Shown: one piece after another, positions 7,084-15,041 of the stretch
Position numbering within the stretch: position 1 is the stretch's first letter
Layout of the letters: each line of letters begins with the position of its first letter
Origin: an uncultured Solirubrobacteraceae bacterium
GTDB lineage: Bacteria > Actinomycetota > Thermoleophilia > Solirubrobacterales > Solirubrobacteraceae
NCBI GenBank assembly: GCA_902806215.1
Contig: CADCVT010000191.1
Location: 1-26,255 of the forward strand
DNA: 26,255 bases
Reading direction: 5' to 3'
Translations under genes and position numbers: made by a program
The notes under the pieces: generated by a model
What the model was told of the DNA's origin: nothing
The model's database searches: none
Seen by the model: only the letters and a program-made list of their open reading frames with translations

Positions 7084-8083
7084 CGTCCACGTCGTAGCGA
7101 AGCGCCTCGCGGTTGATGGCGCGCACGACGTCGGCTCCACCCGCCACCTCGCCCCAGCGACCCGGCGGCACGTTGCGGAACAGGCCGCGCCATCCGTCGT
7201 AGCCGTACAGGGCGTAGAGGTACATCGTGCGCAGGCGCCGCTCGTCGAACGCGGCGGCACGCCCGAGCTGGAGCAGGACGTAGCTGCATGCCGCCGCCGC
7301 ACTGACGAACCCGTGCCGGCGTCCGGCGTAGATCACGTTGCGCACCCCGTAGACGCCCTTCCACTGTGTCCTGAACGCGCCGCCGCGCGTGAAGTCCTTC
7401 CACAGCGTGCGCAGGTCCGACCCGGTGACCGGGACGGCCTCCTTGTGCGCCACGAGGCTGCCCGGCACGAGGCGCATCGCGCCGTGCGGCCGCAGTCGCG
7501 CGCTGTATTCGAGGTCCTCGAAGCGGATGAACGCCTCGCGCAGCGGCGGCCCCATGGCGCGGACCGCGCTCGTGCGGAAGAGCGGGCCGACGAACGACGC
7601 GAAGTCGAGCTCGACCTCGGGACGCTCGTACTCGTCGTCGGCGGCGGCCTGGATCGGCGCTCGGATCAGCCGCGGAGTGATCCGGCCGCGGTGCATCGGC
7701 AGCAGGCGGCCGTCGGGGTGACGGACGGCGGGGACGAGCGCGGCCACGGCCGGGTCGGCGGCGGACGGCGTCTCGAGCAGACGCTCGAGCGCGTCGTCGG
7801 CCGGTTCGCAGTCGTCGTCCATGAGCCACAGCCAGTCCGAGTCGTCGCGCAGCGCCTCCGCGACCCCGAAGTGGAAGCCCTCCGAGCCGCCCCCGTTCCT
7901 CGTGAGGCGCAGGAGGTCGGCCGCGACGCCGGACGTCCCGACCGCGTCCGGGGTCCCGTCGGTCGACGCGTTGTCGACGACGAGGATGCGGGCGACCGGT
8001 CGCGTCTGCCGCGCGAGCGCGGCGAGGCACTCGAGAAGCAGCTCCTTCCGGTTGTACGTCACGACCACCGCGATCACGCGCAT
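7037..8083 (-). CDS. GT2-family glycosyltransferase (DDD-C-E-P variant)
   Basis: A 348-residue GT-A enzyme with VVVTYNRKE (6-13), VVDNASTDGT (35-44), GGGSEGFHFG (64-73), WLMDDDCEP (DDD 89-91), FASFVGPLFR, FEDLEYSARLRPHG and LVPGSLVAHK. It is somewhat longer than its paralogs and its C-terminal part (LWKDFTRGGAFRTQWKGVYGVRNVIYAGRRHG) diverges, so it likely uses a different acceptor. ATG 8083 is chosen because it gives the family start MRVIAVVVTYNR and because TAGCCT ends 8 nt upstream; an upstream in-frame extension (to 8131) would run into the divergent gene. Its start overlaps the ATG of the divergent GT2 (8082) in CATG, and its 3' end overlaps the convergent GT2 by 47 bp. It is therefore boxed in by overlapping genes on both sides. 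Confidence 0.88.
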   Translation of the reverse strand: MRVIAVVVTYNRKELLLECLAALARQTRPVARILVVDNASTDGTPDAVGTSGVAADLLRLTRNGGGSEGFHFGVAEALRDDSDWLWLMDDDCEPADDALERLLETPSAADPAVAALVPAVRHPDGRLLPMHRGRITPRLIRAPIQAAADDEYERPEVELDFASFVGPLFRTSAVRAMGPPLREAFIRFEDLEYSARLRPHGAMRLVPGSLVAHKEAVPVTGSDLRTLWKDFTRGGAFRTQWKGVYGVRNVIYAGRRHGFVSAAAACSYVLLQLGRAAAFDERRLRTMYLYALYGYDGWRGLFRNVPPGRWGEVAGGADVVRAINREALRYDVDVTTRHAAPVPATPQG

Positions 8084-9068
8084 GACCGACGAGGCTAGCT
8101 TGTCGCCCCCGCCCCGGGTCGTCGCCGCCATCGTGACCTACAACCGCTGCGAGCTGCTGCTCGAGGCGGTCGACGCGGTTCTGCGTCAGACCCACCCCGT
8201 CGACCGGCTGCTCGTGATCGACAACGCGTCGACCGACGGCACGAGCGAGGCCTTCCTCGGCCGTGACGACGTCGAGTACGTGCGCCTCGAGGCGAACCTC
8301 GGCGGCGCCGGCGGATTCGCGCGAGCGGTGGAGCTCGCGCGCGACGGGACAAGCGACTGGATCTGGCTCATGGACGACGACGCTGAGCCGGTGCCCGACT
8401 CGCTCGAGCGGCTGCTCGCCGCGGCCGCGGCCGCCGACGCGTCGACCGCGGCACTCTGCTCGACGGTCCAGTACGCCAGCGGCGGGATCGACGCCAACCA
8501 GCGTGGGCACTTCCGGCGCCGCCTGCGCCCGCTGAGCCAGGCGGAGTACCGCGACGGCCATCACCCCGCGATCGGGTTCCTGTCGTTCGTCGGATCGCTC
8601 GTGCGCACCGACGTCGCGCGGAGCGAAGCCCTCCCGCGCGCCGACTTCTTCGTCTGGGGCGATGACGTCGAGTACTCGTTCCGGCTGCGCCGCCACGGCG
8701 AGATCCGGCTCGTGCCCGAGAGCGTGATCCTCCACAAACGCGAGACCCACGCGTACGCGACGCCGAGAAGCCGCGTGGTCAACCGACTGCTGCCGGTGAC
8801 GCTGCACCCGACGCCGATCGAACGGTTCTGGATGAACCTGTGCGGGCTGCGCAACTACCTGTGGACGAAGCGCGTGTACGAGCGCCAGTCGGCGCTCTCG
8901 GCGGTCGGCACGACCGCGCAGTTCGTCGCCAAGCACGTGCTGATCGACGACCACCCGCTCGCGCGGATCCGCTGGATCGTTCGGTTCGCGCGCGACGGCC
9001 GGGCCGGGCGCTTCGTGAACATCGCACCGAGCGAGTGGGTCCGAATGGTCCGCGAGGGGCTGGTATGA
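8082..9068 (+). CDS. GT2-family glycosyltransferase (DDD-A-E-P sub-type)
   Basis: A 328-residue GT-A enzyme. It has a short leader (MTDEASLSPPPR), AAIVTYNRCE, VIDNASTDGT (45-54), GGAGGFARAV (74-83), WLMDDDAEP (DDD 98-100), FLSFVGSLVR, FFVWGDDVEYSFRLRRHG and LVPESVILHK. The C-terminal end reads LCGLRNYLWTKRVYERQS...NIAPSEW, very like the GT2 at 6121. The ATG at 8082 shares CATG with the opposing gene's ATG. A TTG at 8100 with GAGG 5 nt upstream is an alternative start and would remove the overlap; the family motif begins well after both. The stop overlaps the next gene by 4 bp (ATGA), so it heads an operon with the GT-C gene. Confidence 0.88.
   Translation: MTDEASLSPPPRVVAAIVTYNRCELLLEAVDAVLRQTHPVDRLLVIDNASTDGTSEAFLGRDDVEYVRLEANLGGAGGFARAVELARDGTSDWIWLMDDDAEPVPDSLERLLAAAAAADASTAALCSTVQYASGGIDANQRGHFRRRLRPLSQAEYRDGHHPAIGFLSFVGSLVRTDVARSEALPRADFFVWGDDVEYSFRLRRHGEIRLVPESVILHKRETHAYATPRSRVVNRLLPVTLHPTPIERFWMNLCGLRNYLWTKRVYERQSALSAVGTTAQFVAKHVLIDDHPLARIRWIVRFARDGRAGRFVNIAPSEWVRMVREGLV
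8092..8097 (-). promoter_or_regulatory. -10-like TAGCCT for the GT2 gene starting at 8083
   Basis: On the minus strand TAGCCT is followed by 8 nt and then ATG, with no Shine-Dalgarno. The box lies inside the first codons of the divergent + gene if that starts at 8082. Confidence 0.5.
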
Positions 9069-10579
9069 GCGGCGCGCGGCGCGCGACGCGGGGCTCGGTG
9101 CGGGCGAGCCTCCGCACCAGGATCGGCGGCCGGCGCCCCCCGGCGCCGCTCGTCGTCCTGCTGCTGGTGGTGGCCGTGGGCGGGCTGGCGTGGGCGATCG
9201 TGACGCCGCCGCTGGAGGGGCCTGACGAGGACTCCCACTTCGCCTACGTCCAGCGCCTGGTCGAGTCGCGTGAGCTGCCGCAGAAGGTCACCCCGGGCGC
9301 GCCGGGCTACTCGAGCGAGATCTACTCCGCGCAGGACTGGGGCCTGTTCCTGCAGCTGCCACTCAATCCGTCGGTGCGCCCGTCGTTCACGGAGTCCGAG
9401 CGCAAGGCGTACGCCGACGCGATCGCCGCGAAGGAGAACCCCCGCTCGGACGCAGGCGGCTTCCAGGCCGCCGCGAACAACCCGCCGCTGTACTACCTCT
9501 ACGAGGCCGTCCCGTACGCGCTCGGCTACCCCGGCGACATGTTCACCCGCCTGCAGCTCATGCGGCTCGCCGGGATCCCTCTGCTCCTGATCATCGTGAC
9601 GATGACGTGGCTGCTGTGTGCGGAGCTGCTGCCGCGGCCGGTCTGGGCGCGGGCGCTGGCCGCCGGCGTCGTGGCGGTGCACCCGGTGCTCACGTTCATG
9701 GGCGGCGTCGTCAACCCGGACATCGGGCTCGCCGCGATCTGGAGCACGTTCCTGTTCGTCGCCGCGCGGATGGTGAAGCGCGGACCGACCCTGCGCCGCG
9801 CGCTGGCGCTCGGCGCGCTCTGCGCGGCCTCGGCGCTGCTGCAGCCACGCGGCGCGACCCTGGGGCTCCCGGGCGCGGTGACGCTGGTGCTCGCCCTGCT
9901 CCGTCACCGGCCTCCGCGTGCCGTCGCGCTCCGCACGGCGGCCGCCACGCTCGGCCTTCCGCTCGCGGGGATCCTCCTCTACATCTTCGTCGTGATCGTC
10001 TACGGAGGATCAGCGACGTCGGGGCAGCTCTCGGGCACGGTCGCCGCCGGGTTCAACCCGGGTCAGTTCATCTCGTACGTCTGGCAGTTCTACTTCCCGA
10101 AGCTCGAGTTCATGCAGCCGATGCTCGGGCCGCCGCGGGGCTTTCGCTACGTGTACGTCGAGTCGTTCTTCGGGGTCTTCGGTTCGCTCGACGTCTTCTT
10201 TCCGCTGTGGGTGTACGACAACCTGCACCGTCTGGCCCTGTACGGCCTCGTCGCGTTGATCGTCTGCTGCATCATGCGCGGCGAGGAGCTGCGGCGGCGG
10301 TGGGCCGAGGGCGTCGCCCTGGCGGTCACCGCCGCGACGCTCATCGCGACGATGCACTACGGCGCGTACCGAGGGCTGCTCGGCAACGGCGCGGTCGACC
10401 CGATCCTCGTCGGCCGCTACCTGCTCCCGCTCCTGCCGCTGTTCGGGCTTGCCGTCGCGTTCGTCTGCACGACCCTGCCGGGTCGTTGGGGACGACACCT
10501 CGGTACGTCCCTCTTGACGGTCGGCATCCTGCTCGAGGTCTGGGGTCTGGGGCTCGGCGTCCAGCGGTGGTATGCGTAG
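9065..10579 (+). CDS. GT-C membrane glycosyltransferase (DUF2142/PMT-like)
   Basis: A 504-residue integral membrane protein. An Arg-rich cytoplasmic N-terminus is followed by TM1 (about 29-46) and then an outside loop with PPLEGPDEDSHFAY (DED 54-56). An acidic motif in the first external loop is the hallmark of GT-C enzymes such as the PMT and DUF2142 families, which take sugars from polyprenyl-phosphate donors. The long first loop (NNPPLYYLYEAVPYALG) and about ten further hydrophobic segments are typical. A cytoplasmic donor synthase is not adjacent in the same operon, but one lies at 13798-14976. ATG 9065 overlaps the previous stop by 4 bp and the next gene overlaps by 8 bp, so it belongs to a four-gene operon. 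The acceptor (glycan or protein) cannot be told from the sequence. Confidence 0.82.
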   Translation: MSGARRATRGSVRASLRTRIGGRRPPAPLVVLLLVVAVGGLAWAIVTPPLEGPDEDSHFAYVQRLVESRELPQKVTPGAPGYSSEIYSAQDWGLFLQLPLNPSVRPSFTESERKAYADAIAAKENPRSDAGGFQAAANNPPLYYLYEAVPYALGYPGDMFTRLQLMRLAGIPLLLIIVTMTWLLCAELLPRPVWARALAAGVVAVHPVLTFMGGVVNPDIGLAAIWSTFLFVAARMVKRGPTLRRALALGALCAASALLQPRGATLGLPGAVTLVLALLRHRPPRAVALRTAAATLGLPLAGILLYIFVVIVYGGSATSGQLSGTVAAGFNPGQFISYVWQFYFPKLEFMQPMLGPPRGFRYVYVESFFGVFGSLDVFFPLWVYDNLHRLALYGLVALIVCCIMRGEELRRRWAEGVALAVTAATLIATMHYGAYRGLLGNGAVDPILVGRYLLPLLPLFGLAVAFVCTTLPGRWGRHLGTSLLTVGILLEVWGLGLGVQRWYA

Positions 10580-11258
10580 GCGCGCCGTCGAGATCCTCGT
10601 GGTGGGCGCGCTCCTCGTCCTCGCCGGCTACGCGTACTGGATCGTGCCCTTCGCGACGGAGAGGACGCCCCGTCTCGTCTCGACGCCCTCGCCGTTCGCC
10701 CGCTATGCGCCTGAGCCGGTTGTCGTGCCCGCCGACGGCCGCGCCTGCCTCGACCGTGTCGGGCTGTCGCCGCGCATCGGCGCCGCCGTCGTCCGCCTGG
10801 CCGACCCGAAGTCCGTCGAACCGGTCGCGCTCGAGGTCGAGCTGCGCGCCCGCGGGTACGTGGCGCGGGGCGAGACGCGCGGTCGTCCCCGCACGGGCGG
10901 CGAGATCATCGTCGACGTCCGCGGGCCGCGCGAGGACGCGCTCGGGGTGGCATGCATCGTCAACCGCGCGGAGGACGATGTGACGTTGAGCGCGACGAGC
11001 GATCCCCGGATCCAGACGCGCTCGCAGTCAAGCGTCAACGGCAATCCGGTCGGCCCCGACGTGGGGTTGATCTTCCTCGAGCCGAAGCCCGAGAGCCTCG
11101 CGAGCCTCGCCGGCGTGATCGCCGACCGGGTGACGGTGTGGAAGCCGGGGATCGTCGGCCCGTGGCTCGTGTGGATCCTGCTCGTCGTCGTCGCGATCGG
11201 CGTCCCGGCCGGGGCCCTCTGGGCGTACGCGCAGGGCGACGACGACGGCCGAGACTGA
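10572..11258 (+). CDS. Uncharacterised membrane protein with one helix at each end
   Basis: I do not recognise a family. The 228-residue product has an N-terminal helix (about 6-24, VEILVVGALLVLAGYAYWIV), a soluble domain of about 170 residues, and a C-terminal helix (WLVWILLVVVAIGVPAGALWAY) followed by a short acidic tail. The middle domain is rich in Val, Arg and Asp with two Cys (RACLD and VACIV) that could pair; it is probably outside the membrane. ATG 10572 overlaps the preceding GT-C stop by 8 bp (ATGCGTAG), so the two are coupled and the protein may be an accessory of that enzyme (inference). Confidence 0.75.
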   Translation: MRRRAVEILVVGALLVLAGYAYWIVPFATERTPRLVSTPSPFARYAPEPVVVPADGRACLDRVGLSPRIGAAVVRLADPKSVEPVALEVELRARGYVARGETRGRPRTGGEIIVDVRGPREDALGVACIVNRAEDDVTLSATSDPRIQTRSQSSVNGNPVGPDVGLIFLEPKPESLASLAGVIADRVTVWKPGIVGPWLVWILLVVVAIGVPAGALWAYAQGDDDGRD

Positions 11259-11260
11259 GC

Positions 11261-11266
11261 TAGGCT
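11261..11266 (+). promoter_or_regulatory. -10-like TAGGCT before the DUF2304-like gene
   Basis: TAGGCT is followed by GGATCGC and then ATG 11274, a 7-nt gap with no Shine-Dalgarno. It suggests that this gene also has its own leaderless transcript inside the operon. No clear -35 is present. Confidence 0.5.
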
Positions 11267-11273
11267 GGATCGC

Positions 11274-11672
11274 ATGGACCGTGTCCAGGTCGTCTCGATC
11301 CTCCTCACCGCCGGCATCTTCGGCCTGGTCTTCGAGCTGGTCCGCCGACGGCGGCTCATGGAGCGCTACGCGCTGCTGTGGCTCCTCAGCACGGCGACCA
11401 TGCTCGCCCTCGCCGTATGGCGCGATCTGCTCGAGCTGTTCTCCTCTGCGGTGGGCATCGCGTACGCGCCCTCCGCGTTGTTCGCGGTCGCGTTCGGGGT
11501 CGTCCTCGTTCTCCTCTTGCACTTCTCGCTCGTCATCTCGCGGCTGGCCGATCAGAACAAGGTCCTCGCCCAGCGCGTCGGCATCCTGCAGCAGCGGATC
11601 GACGAGGTGGAGATCGCGCGCCAGGTCGACGCCATCGACGCGGGCTCGCCCGCTCCGACGACGCGCTCCTAG
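11274..11672 (+). CDS. DUF2304-like small membrane protein
   Basis: A 132-residue protein with three hydrophobic segments (about 5-22, 34-50 and 60-85) and a basic loop after the first (ELVRRRRLMERYALLW). A hydrophilic tail with heptad-like spacing (LADQNKVLAQRVGILQQRIDEVEI) looks like a coiled coil. The pattern, including the 'R-R-L-E-RYALLWLL' segment, matches DUF2304 proteins, which are commonly found beside GT2 and polyprenyl-phosphate-sugar synthase genes; their molecular role is not established. Here it sits between two GT-C systems. ATG 11274 is placed by the TAGGCT box 7 nt upstream. Its TAG stop shares CTAG (11669-11672) with the stop of the convergent GT-C gene. Confidence 0.78.
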   Translation: MDRVQVVSILLTAGIFGLVFELVRRRRLMERYALLWLLSTATMLALAVWRDLLELFSSAVGIAYAPSALFAVAFGVVLVLLLHFSLVISRLADQNKVLAQRVGILQQRIDEVEIARQVDAIDAGSPAPTTRS

Positions 11673-13801
11673 CAGAGCCGGACGTCGACGGCCCGCAGGA
11701 CGCCCGCGCTGCGGCGGGTCGGGTCGATGTCCACCTGGCGGAGCGGATCGATCGCACCGTCGACGACACCGCGGCGGTCGCACAGGTCGAACGTCACGCG
11801 CCCCGGCGCCCCGTTCAGCTCGACCACTCTCGGCCTGCCTCCGAGCTCCACCCGAAAAGACGCCGCTCCGGGCTGGGGCGGCTCGGCGACGAACGTGACG
11901 CGGTGCCCGCCCAGCGCGCGCAGCCGCACCGGCCTGACGATGTGGGCGTCGGGCTCGACCCCGTCGCTGAGGAACGTGAGCCCGACCGGCTCGGCAAGGG
12001 CGGCAAGCCCGAGCGCCCCGTCCCGTGACGTGGCGACGCGGCGGCCGGCGACGGAGAAGAACGGCGACGCGACCGCGGTCACCGCGTAGCGCGCGCGCAG
12101 GCCCGGGAGAGAGAGGTCGTCGCGAGGCTCGAGCGTCGCGACCCCGATCGCGTCGACCGGGAACGGGACGAGCCCGAGATCGACCCCCCGGAGCTTCACG
12201 ACCTCGCCGAGGTCGTTGTTCCAGAACGCGAGCCCGCGGAACGCGGCGTCGCGCAGCGGCTGGTTGTCAAGCACCGCCGCGCGGTCGCCGGACGGCAGCG
12301 CACGGTCCACCCACGCGAGATCGGCGAAGCGGTCGGTGCCGATCGTGCCGCCGATGCCCTCCAGATCGCCGCGGACGCCGGCGTGCGCGTAGACGCCGAC
12401 CAACAGCTGGACGGCGACCGCCGGGACGAGCGCCAGCCAGCGCAGGCGCCGCCATCCCAGCACGCCGAGCAGGGTCACGAGGAGCGCTCCGTAGCCAAGG
12501 ACGTCGCGCGGCGTGACCACGCGCTCCTTGCCGGCTGCCTCGGCGAGGTCGCCGCTGAGCTTCGGCGGGCCGTGGGCGCTCACGAAGCTGACCGGCCCGA
12601 GGAGCGCGGACTCCGCATTGACCTGGACCGTGATCGGGAGCACGAAGAGCACCGACGCCACGACGATGCCGCCAGCCGCCAGCCGCCGCGCGGGCAGCGG
12701 CCGCAGCTCGAGCGCGCCCGCGGCGCCGATCCAGATCAGCGGCACGGCGTATACGTAGTACCGCTCCTCCTGCTCGACGTCGATCCAGCCACCCTGCGCG
12801 AACATCGTCGTCGCGAACAGCACGCCGAGCAGCGTCGTCGCGAGGAGGGCGAACCGCGCGTGCGCGGTGCTCGCGCGCGTACCGAGCGCAGCGGCGAACC
12901 ACCATGCCGCGAGCACCGCTGGGACGATCCCGACGCCGACCGCGAGCATCGTCGCCTGCCACAACGTCGCGAGGCCGACGTCGCCTGGGTACGCCTGGCG
13001 GCGTCGCAGCTCGCCGTAGGGACCGGCGAACCGGTCGATCTCCTGGCCCGTGGCGCCGGCCACGAGCAGCGCGAGCACGGCGACCGCCGCGACGGCCGCC
13101 CCGGTCAGCAGGACCGGCCAGCGACGCCACGCCGCGCGCAGTCCCCGCTGCTCGCGGCGCAGCTCGACCCACAGGACGACGGCGAGCCAGGCGAGCGGCA
13201 ACACGACGAACTGCACGCGCGTGACGATGAGCGCGAGCATGAGCGCGAGCACGGCGACCTCGCGGCCCACCGACGGCGCCTCGAGTGCCCGCACCGCGGC
13301 GAGCAGGGTGCAGGCGAAGAGGAGGTACGACAGAGCCTCGCTGAAGAGGATCGTCGAGATCACGCCCCACGGCACGGCCACCGACAGCACGGCTGCGGCG
13401 ACCGCCGCCCAGCGCGACGTGACGACCGTCCGCGCCAGGACATACAGCGGCAGCGCCGTCGCGGCCCAGAACACGGCGTTCAGCGCGCGAGACAGCCGCA
13501 TCGCGGTGTCGCCCTCGAACGCCATGAAGAGCGGGGTGACCACCAACGAGTACAGGCGTGCCGTGCCACGCGCGGTGGGGTCGTCGATCAGCGTTCCGGG
13601 CAGCCCCTCGGAGTAGTGCACGGCCGATGTCTGGTAGATCGACTCGTCGAACGAGGCGAGCACGTTCGCCTGAAGGCCCGTCCGCCCGAAGAACACCGCC
13701 ACCAGAGCCGAGCCGAGGCCGAGGGCGAGCAGCGGCAGCGCGTGCCCGAGGCCGTGGCGTTGCAGCGTACGGCCGCGGGCCGCAGCGGCGCCGCGGTTCA
13801 T
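11669..13801 (-). CDS. Large GT-C membrane glycosyltransferase (PMT/ArnT-like)
   Basis: A 710-residue membrane protein. TM1 (about 20-38) is followed by an external loop with LASFDESIYQTSAVHYSEG (Asp-Glu at 52-53), the acidic first-loop motif of GT-C transferases. About ten more helices follow to roughly residue 450, then a large soluble C-terminal domain (from about VYAHAGVRGDLEG) that ends in strand-rich sequence and a final Cys. It probably uses the polyprenyl-phosphate sugar made by the gene just upstream: its ATG (13801) overlaps that gene's TGA by 4 bp. The frame is open well upstream of 13801, but that part covers the synthase gene and is not coding here. It is convergent with the DUF2304-like gene and shares CTAG as stop. 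Sugar and acceptor are unknown. Confidence 0.82.
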   Translation of the reverse strand: MNRGAAAARGRTLQRHGLGHALPLLALGLGSALVAVFFGRTGLQANVLASFDESIYQTSAVHYSEGLPGTLIDDPTARGTARLYSLVVTPLFMAFEGDTAMRLSRALNAVFWAATALPLYVLARTVVTSRWAAVAAAVLSVAVPWGVISTILFSEALSYLLFACTLLAAVRALEAPSVGREVAVLALMLALIVTRVQFVVLPLAWLAVVLWVELRREQRGLRAAWRRWPVLLTGAAVAAVAVLALLVAGATGQEIDRFAGPYGELRRRQAYPGDVGLATLWQATMLAVGVGIVPAVLAAWWFAAALGTRASTAHARFALLATTLLGVLFATTMFAQGGWIDVEQEERYYVYAVPLIWIGAAGALELRPLPARRLAAGGIVVASVLFVLPITVQVNAESALLGPVSFVSAHGPPKLSGDLAEAAGKERVVTPRDVLGYGALLVTLLGVLGWRRLRWLALVPAVAVQLLVGVYAHAGVRGDLEGIGGTIGTDRFADLAWVDRALPSGDRAAVLDNQPLRDAAFRGLAFWNNDLGEVVKLRGVDLGLVPFPVDAIGVATLEPRDDLSLPGLRARYAVTAVASPFFSVAGRRVATSRDGALGLAALAEPVGLTFLSDGVEPDAHIVRPVRLRALGGHRVTFVAEPPQPGAASFRVELGGRPRVVELNGAPGRVTFDLCDRRGVVDGAIDPLRQVDIDPTRRSAGVLRAVDVRLC

Positions 13802-14976
13802 CGCTCCGCGCGTAGGCCCAGGATCGAGAGCAGGAAGCTCGAGAAGAAGACCTGGATGCCCACGACGATGAGTGTCACGGCCAGGACCGCGAGGCGCTCC
13901 TCCGACAGCTGGCCGAAGCCGCGTTCGACCCACGTGACGACGATCACGGCCGCTGGGACGAGCCCGGCGAGCACCGTGGCACCGCCGATCAGCAGACCGT
14001 GCTCGAGCCGGAACCGTGCCCGCATGCGGTCGAACCACGGATCGCGCTCGCCGAGGACGTACGCGCCGTAGGCGTGCGCGCACAGGCCGAGCGCGACGGT
14101 CTGCGTCCCGACGATCATCGCGAGCGCCGCTGCCACCATCGAGTGGAGCTGCCACGTCCGGCCGAGCACCTCGATGTCCGCGACCGAGATGATCGCGGCG
14201 ATCGCCCCGAGAACGACGAGCGCGACACCCGGGACCACGAAGAGGTGTGTCGGCGAGTGCACGAGCAGGAACCGCAGATGACGCCATCCGTCGCGGAAGC
14301 TCGAGAGCTTCGACTCGCCGCCGCGCGGGTGGTACTCGATCGGGAACTGGCGGATGTCGAGCCGCTCCTTGGCGGCGCGGATGACCATCTCGGAGGCGAA
14401 CTCCATGCCGGTCGTACGCAGATCGAGCACCGGGAGCACCTCGCGGCGGACCGCGCGCATCCCACAGTGCGCGTCCTTGACGCCGGTGCGGAAGAACAGG
14501 TTGAGGAGCCCTGTCAGGACCGGGTTGCCGACGTAGCGGTGCAGCCACGGCATCGCGCCCGGGTGGATGTCGTTCATCCGGTCGCCGATGACGAGTTGGC
14601 CGCCGTCGTGCAACGCGGAGACGAACCTCGGGATCTCGGCGAAGTCGTACGTGAGGTCGGCGTCCGCCATGACGATGTAGCGGCCGCGGGCAGTCGCGAG
14701 ACCGGCGAGGTACGCCGACCCGTAGCCACGCCGGGGCTCGTGCACGACCACGGCGCCCGCCTCACGGGCGAGCTCGGCGCTGCGATCGCTCGAGTCGTTG
14801 TCGGCGACGACGACTTCGCCGGAGAGCCCGTTCGCGTCGAGCACCTCGCGCGCGCGCTGCACGCACGCGGCGATGTTCTCCTCCTCGTCGAGACACGGGA
14901 TGACGACCGAGACGAGGGGCTCGGAGCCGGAGGGCGCGGGGGGCGCGATAACGGAGGAGGCCTGCGTCGTGCTCAC
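13798..14976 (-). CDS. Polyprenyl-phosphate sugar synthase (DPM1-like GT2 with four C-terminal helices)
   Basis: A 392-residue enzyme that should transfer a sugar from a nucleotide donor to polyprenyl phosphate on the cytoplasmic face. The GT-A domain has VSVVIPCLDEEENI (22-35), VVVADNDSSDRS (55-66), RRGYGSAYLAGL (82-93), and YIVMADADLTYDF with metal-binding DAD at 105-107. GDRM and DAHCGMRA, typical of DPM1/GtrB relatives, follow. The last 170 residues carry four hydrophobic segments, a membrane domain as in GtrB-type enzymes. The start is uncertain: GTG 14976 is preferred; a TTG at 14988 is in frame. TACCTT lies on this strand at 15005-15010. The 4-bp overlap (13798-13801) with the GT-C gene makes a donor-synthase/transferase pair. 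Confidence 0.87.
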   Translation of the reverse strand: MSTTQASSVIAPPAPSGSEPLVSVVIPCLDEEENIAACVQRAREVLDANGLSGEVVVADNDSSDRSAELAREAGAVVVHEPRRGYGSAYLAGLATARGRYIVMADADLTYDFAEIPRFVSALHDGGQLVIGDRMNDIHPGAMPWLHRYVGNPVLTGLLNLFFRTGVKDAHCGMRAVRREVLPVLDLRTTGMEFASEMVIRAAKERLDIRQFPIEYHPRGGESKLSSFRDGWRHLRFLLVHSPTHLFVVPGVALVVLGAIAAIISVADIEVLGRTWQLHSMVAAALAMIVGTQTVALGLCAHAYGAYVLGERDPWFDRMRARFRLEHGLLIGGATVLAGLVPAAVIVVTWVERGFGQLSEERLAVLAVTLIVVGIQVFFSSFLLSILGLRAER

Positions 14977-15025
14977 TGAGGGGCTCAAACGGCGAGGGGG
15001 CCAGAAGGTAGCGGACGACGCTCGC

Positions 15026-15031
15026 TACGCT
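15026..15031 (+). promoter_or_regulatory. -10-like TACGCT before the GT2 gene at 15042
   Basis: TACGCT ends 10 nt before GTG 15042 within the 65-bp divergent gap. It lies in a short tandem repeat of ACGCTCGC-like units (15019-15038). A TACCTT on the other strand (15005-15010) could serve the opposing synthase gene. Confidence 0.4.
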
Positions 15032-15041
15032 CGCTCGCGCC

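Noticed and set aside
6870..8954. Long open frame of 694 codons on the minus strand
   Set aside because: It runs antisense through three GT2 genes; its sequence is Arg/Ala/Asp-rich with no domain, a usual artefact of high GC third positions.
14989..15041. Possible extension of the divergent reading frames across the gap between synthase and GT2 genes
   Set aside because: The gap carries promoter-like boxes on both strands, and neither extension matches the family start.
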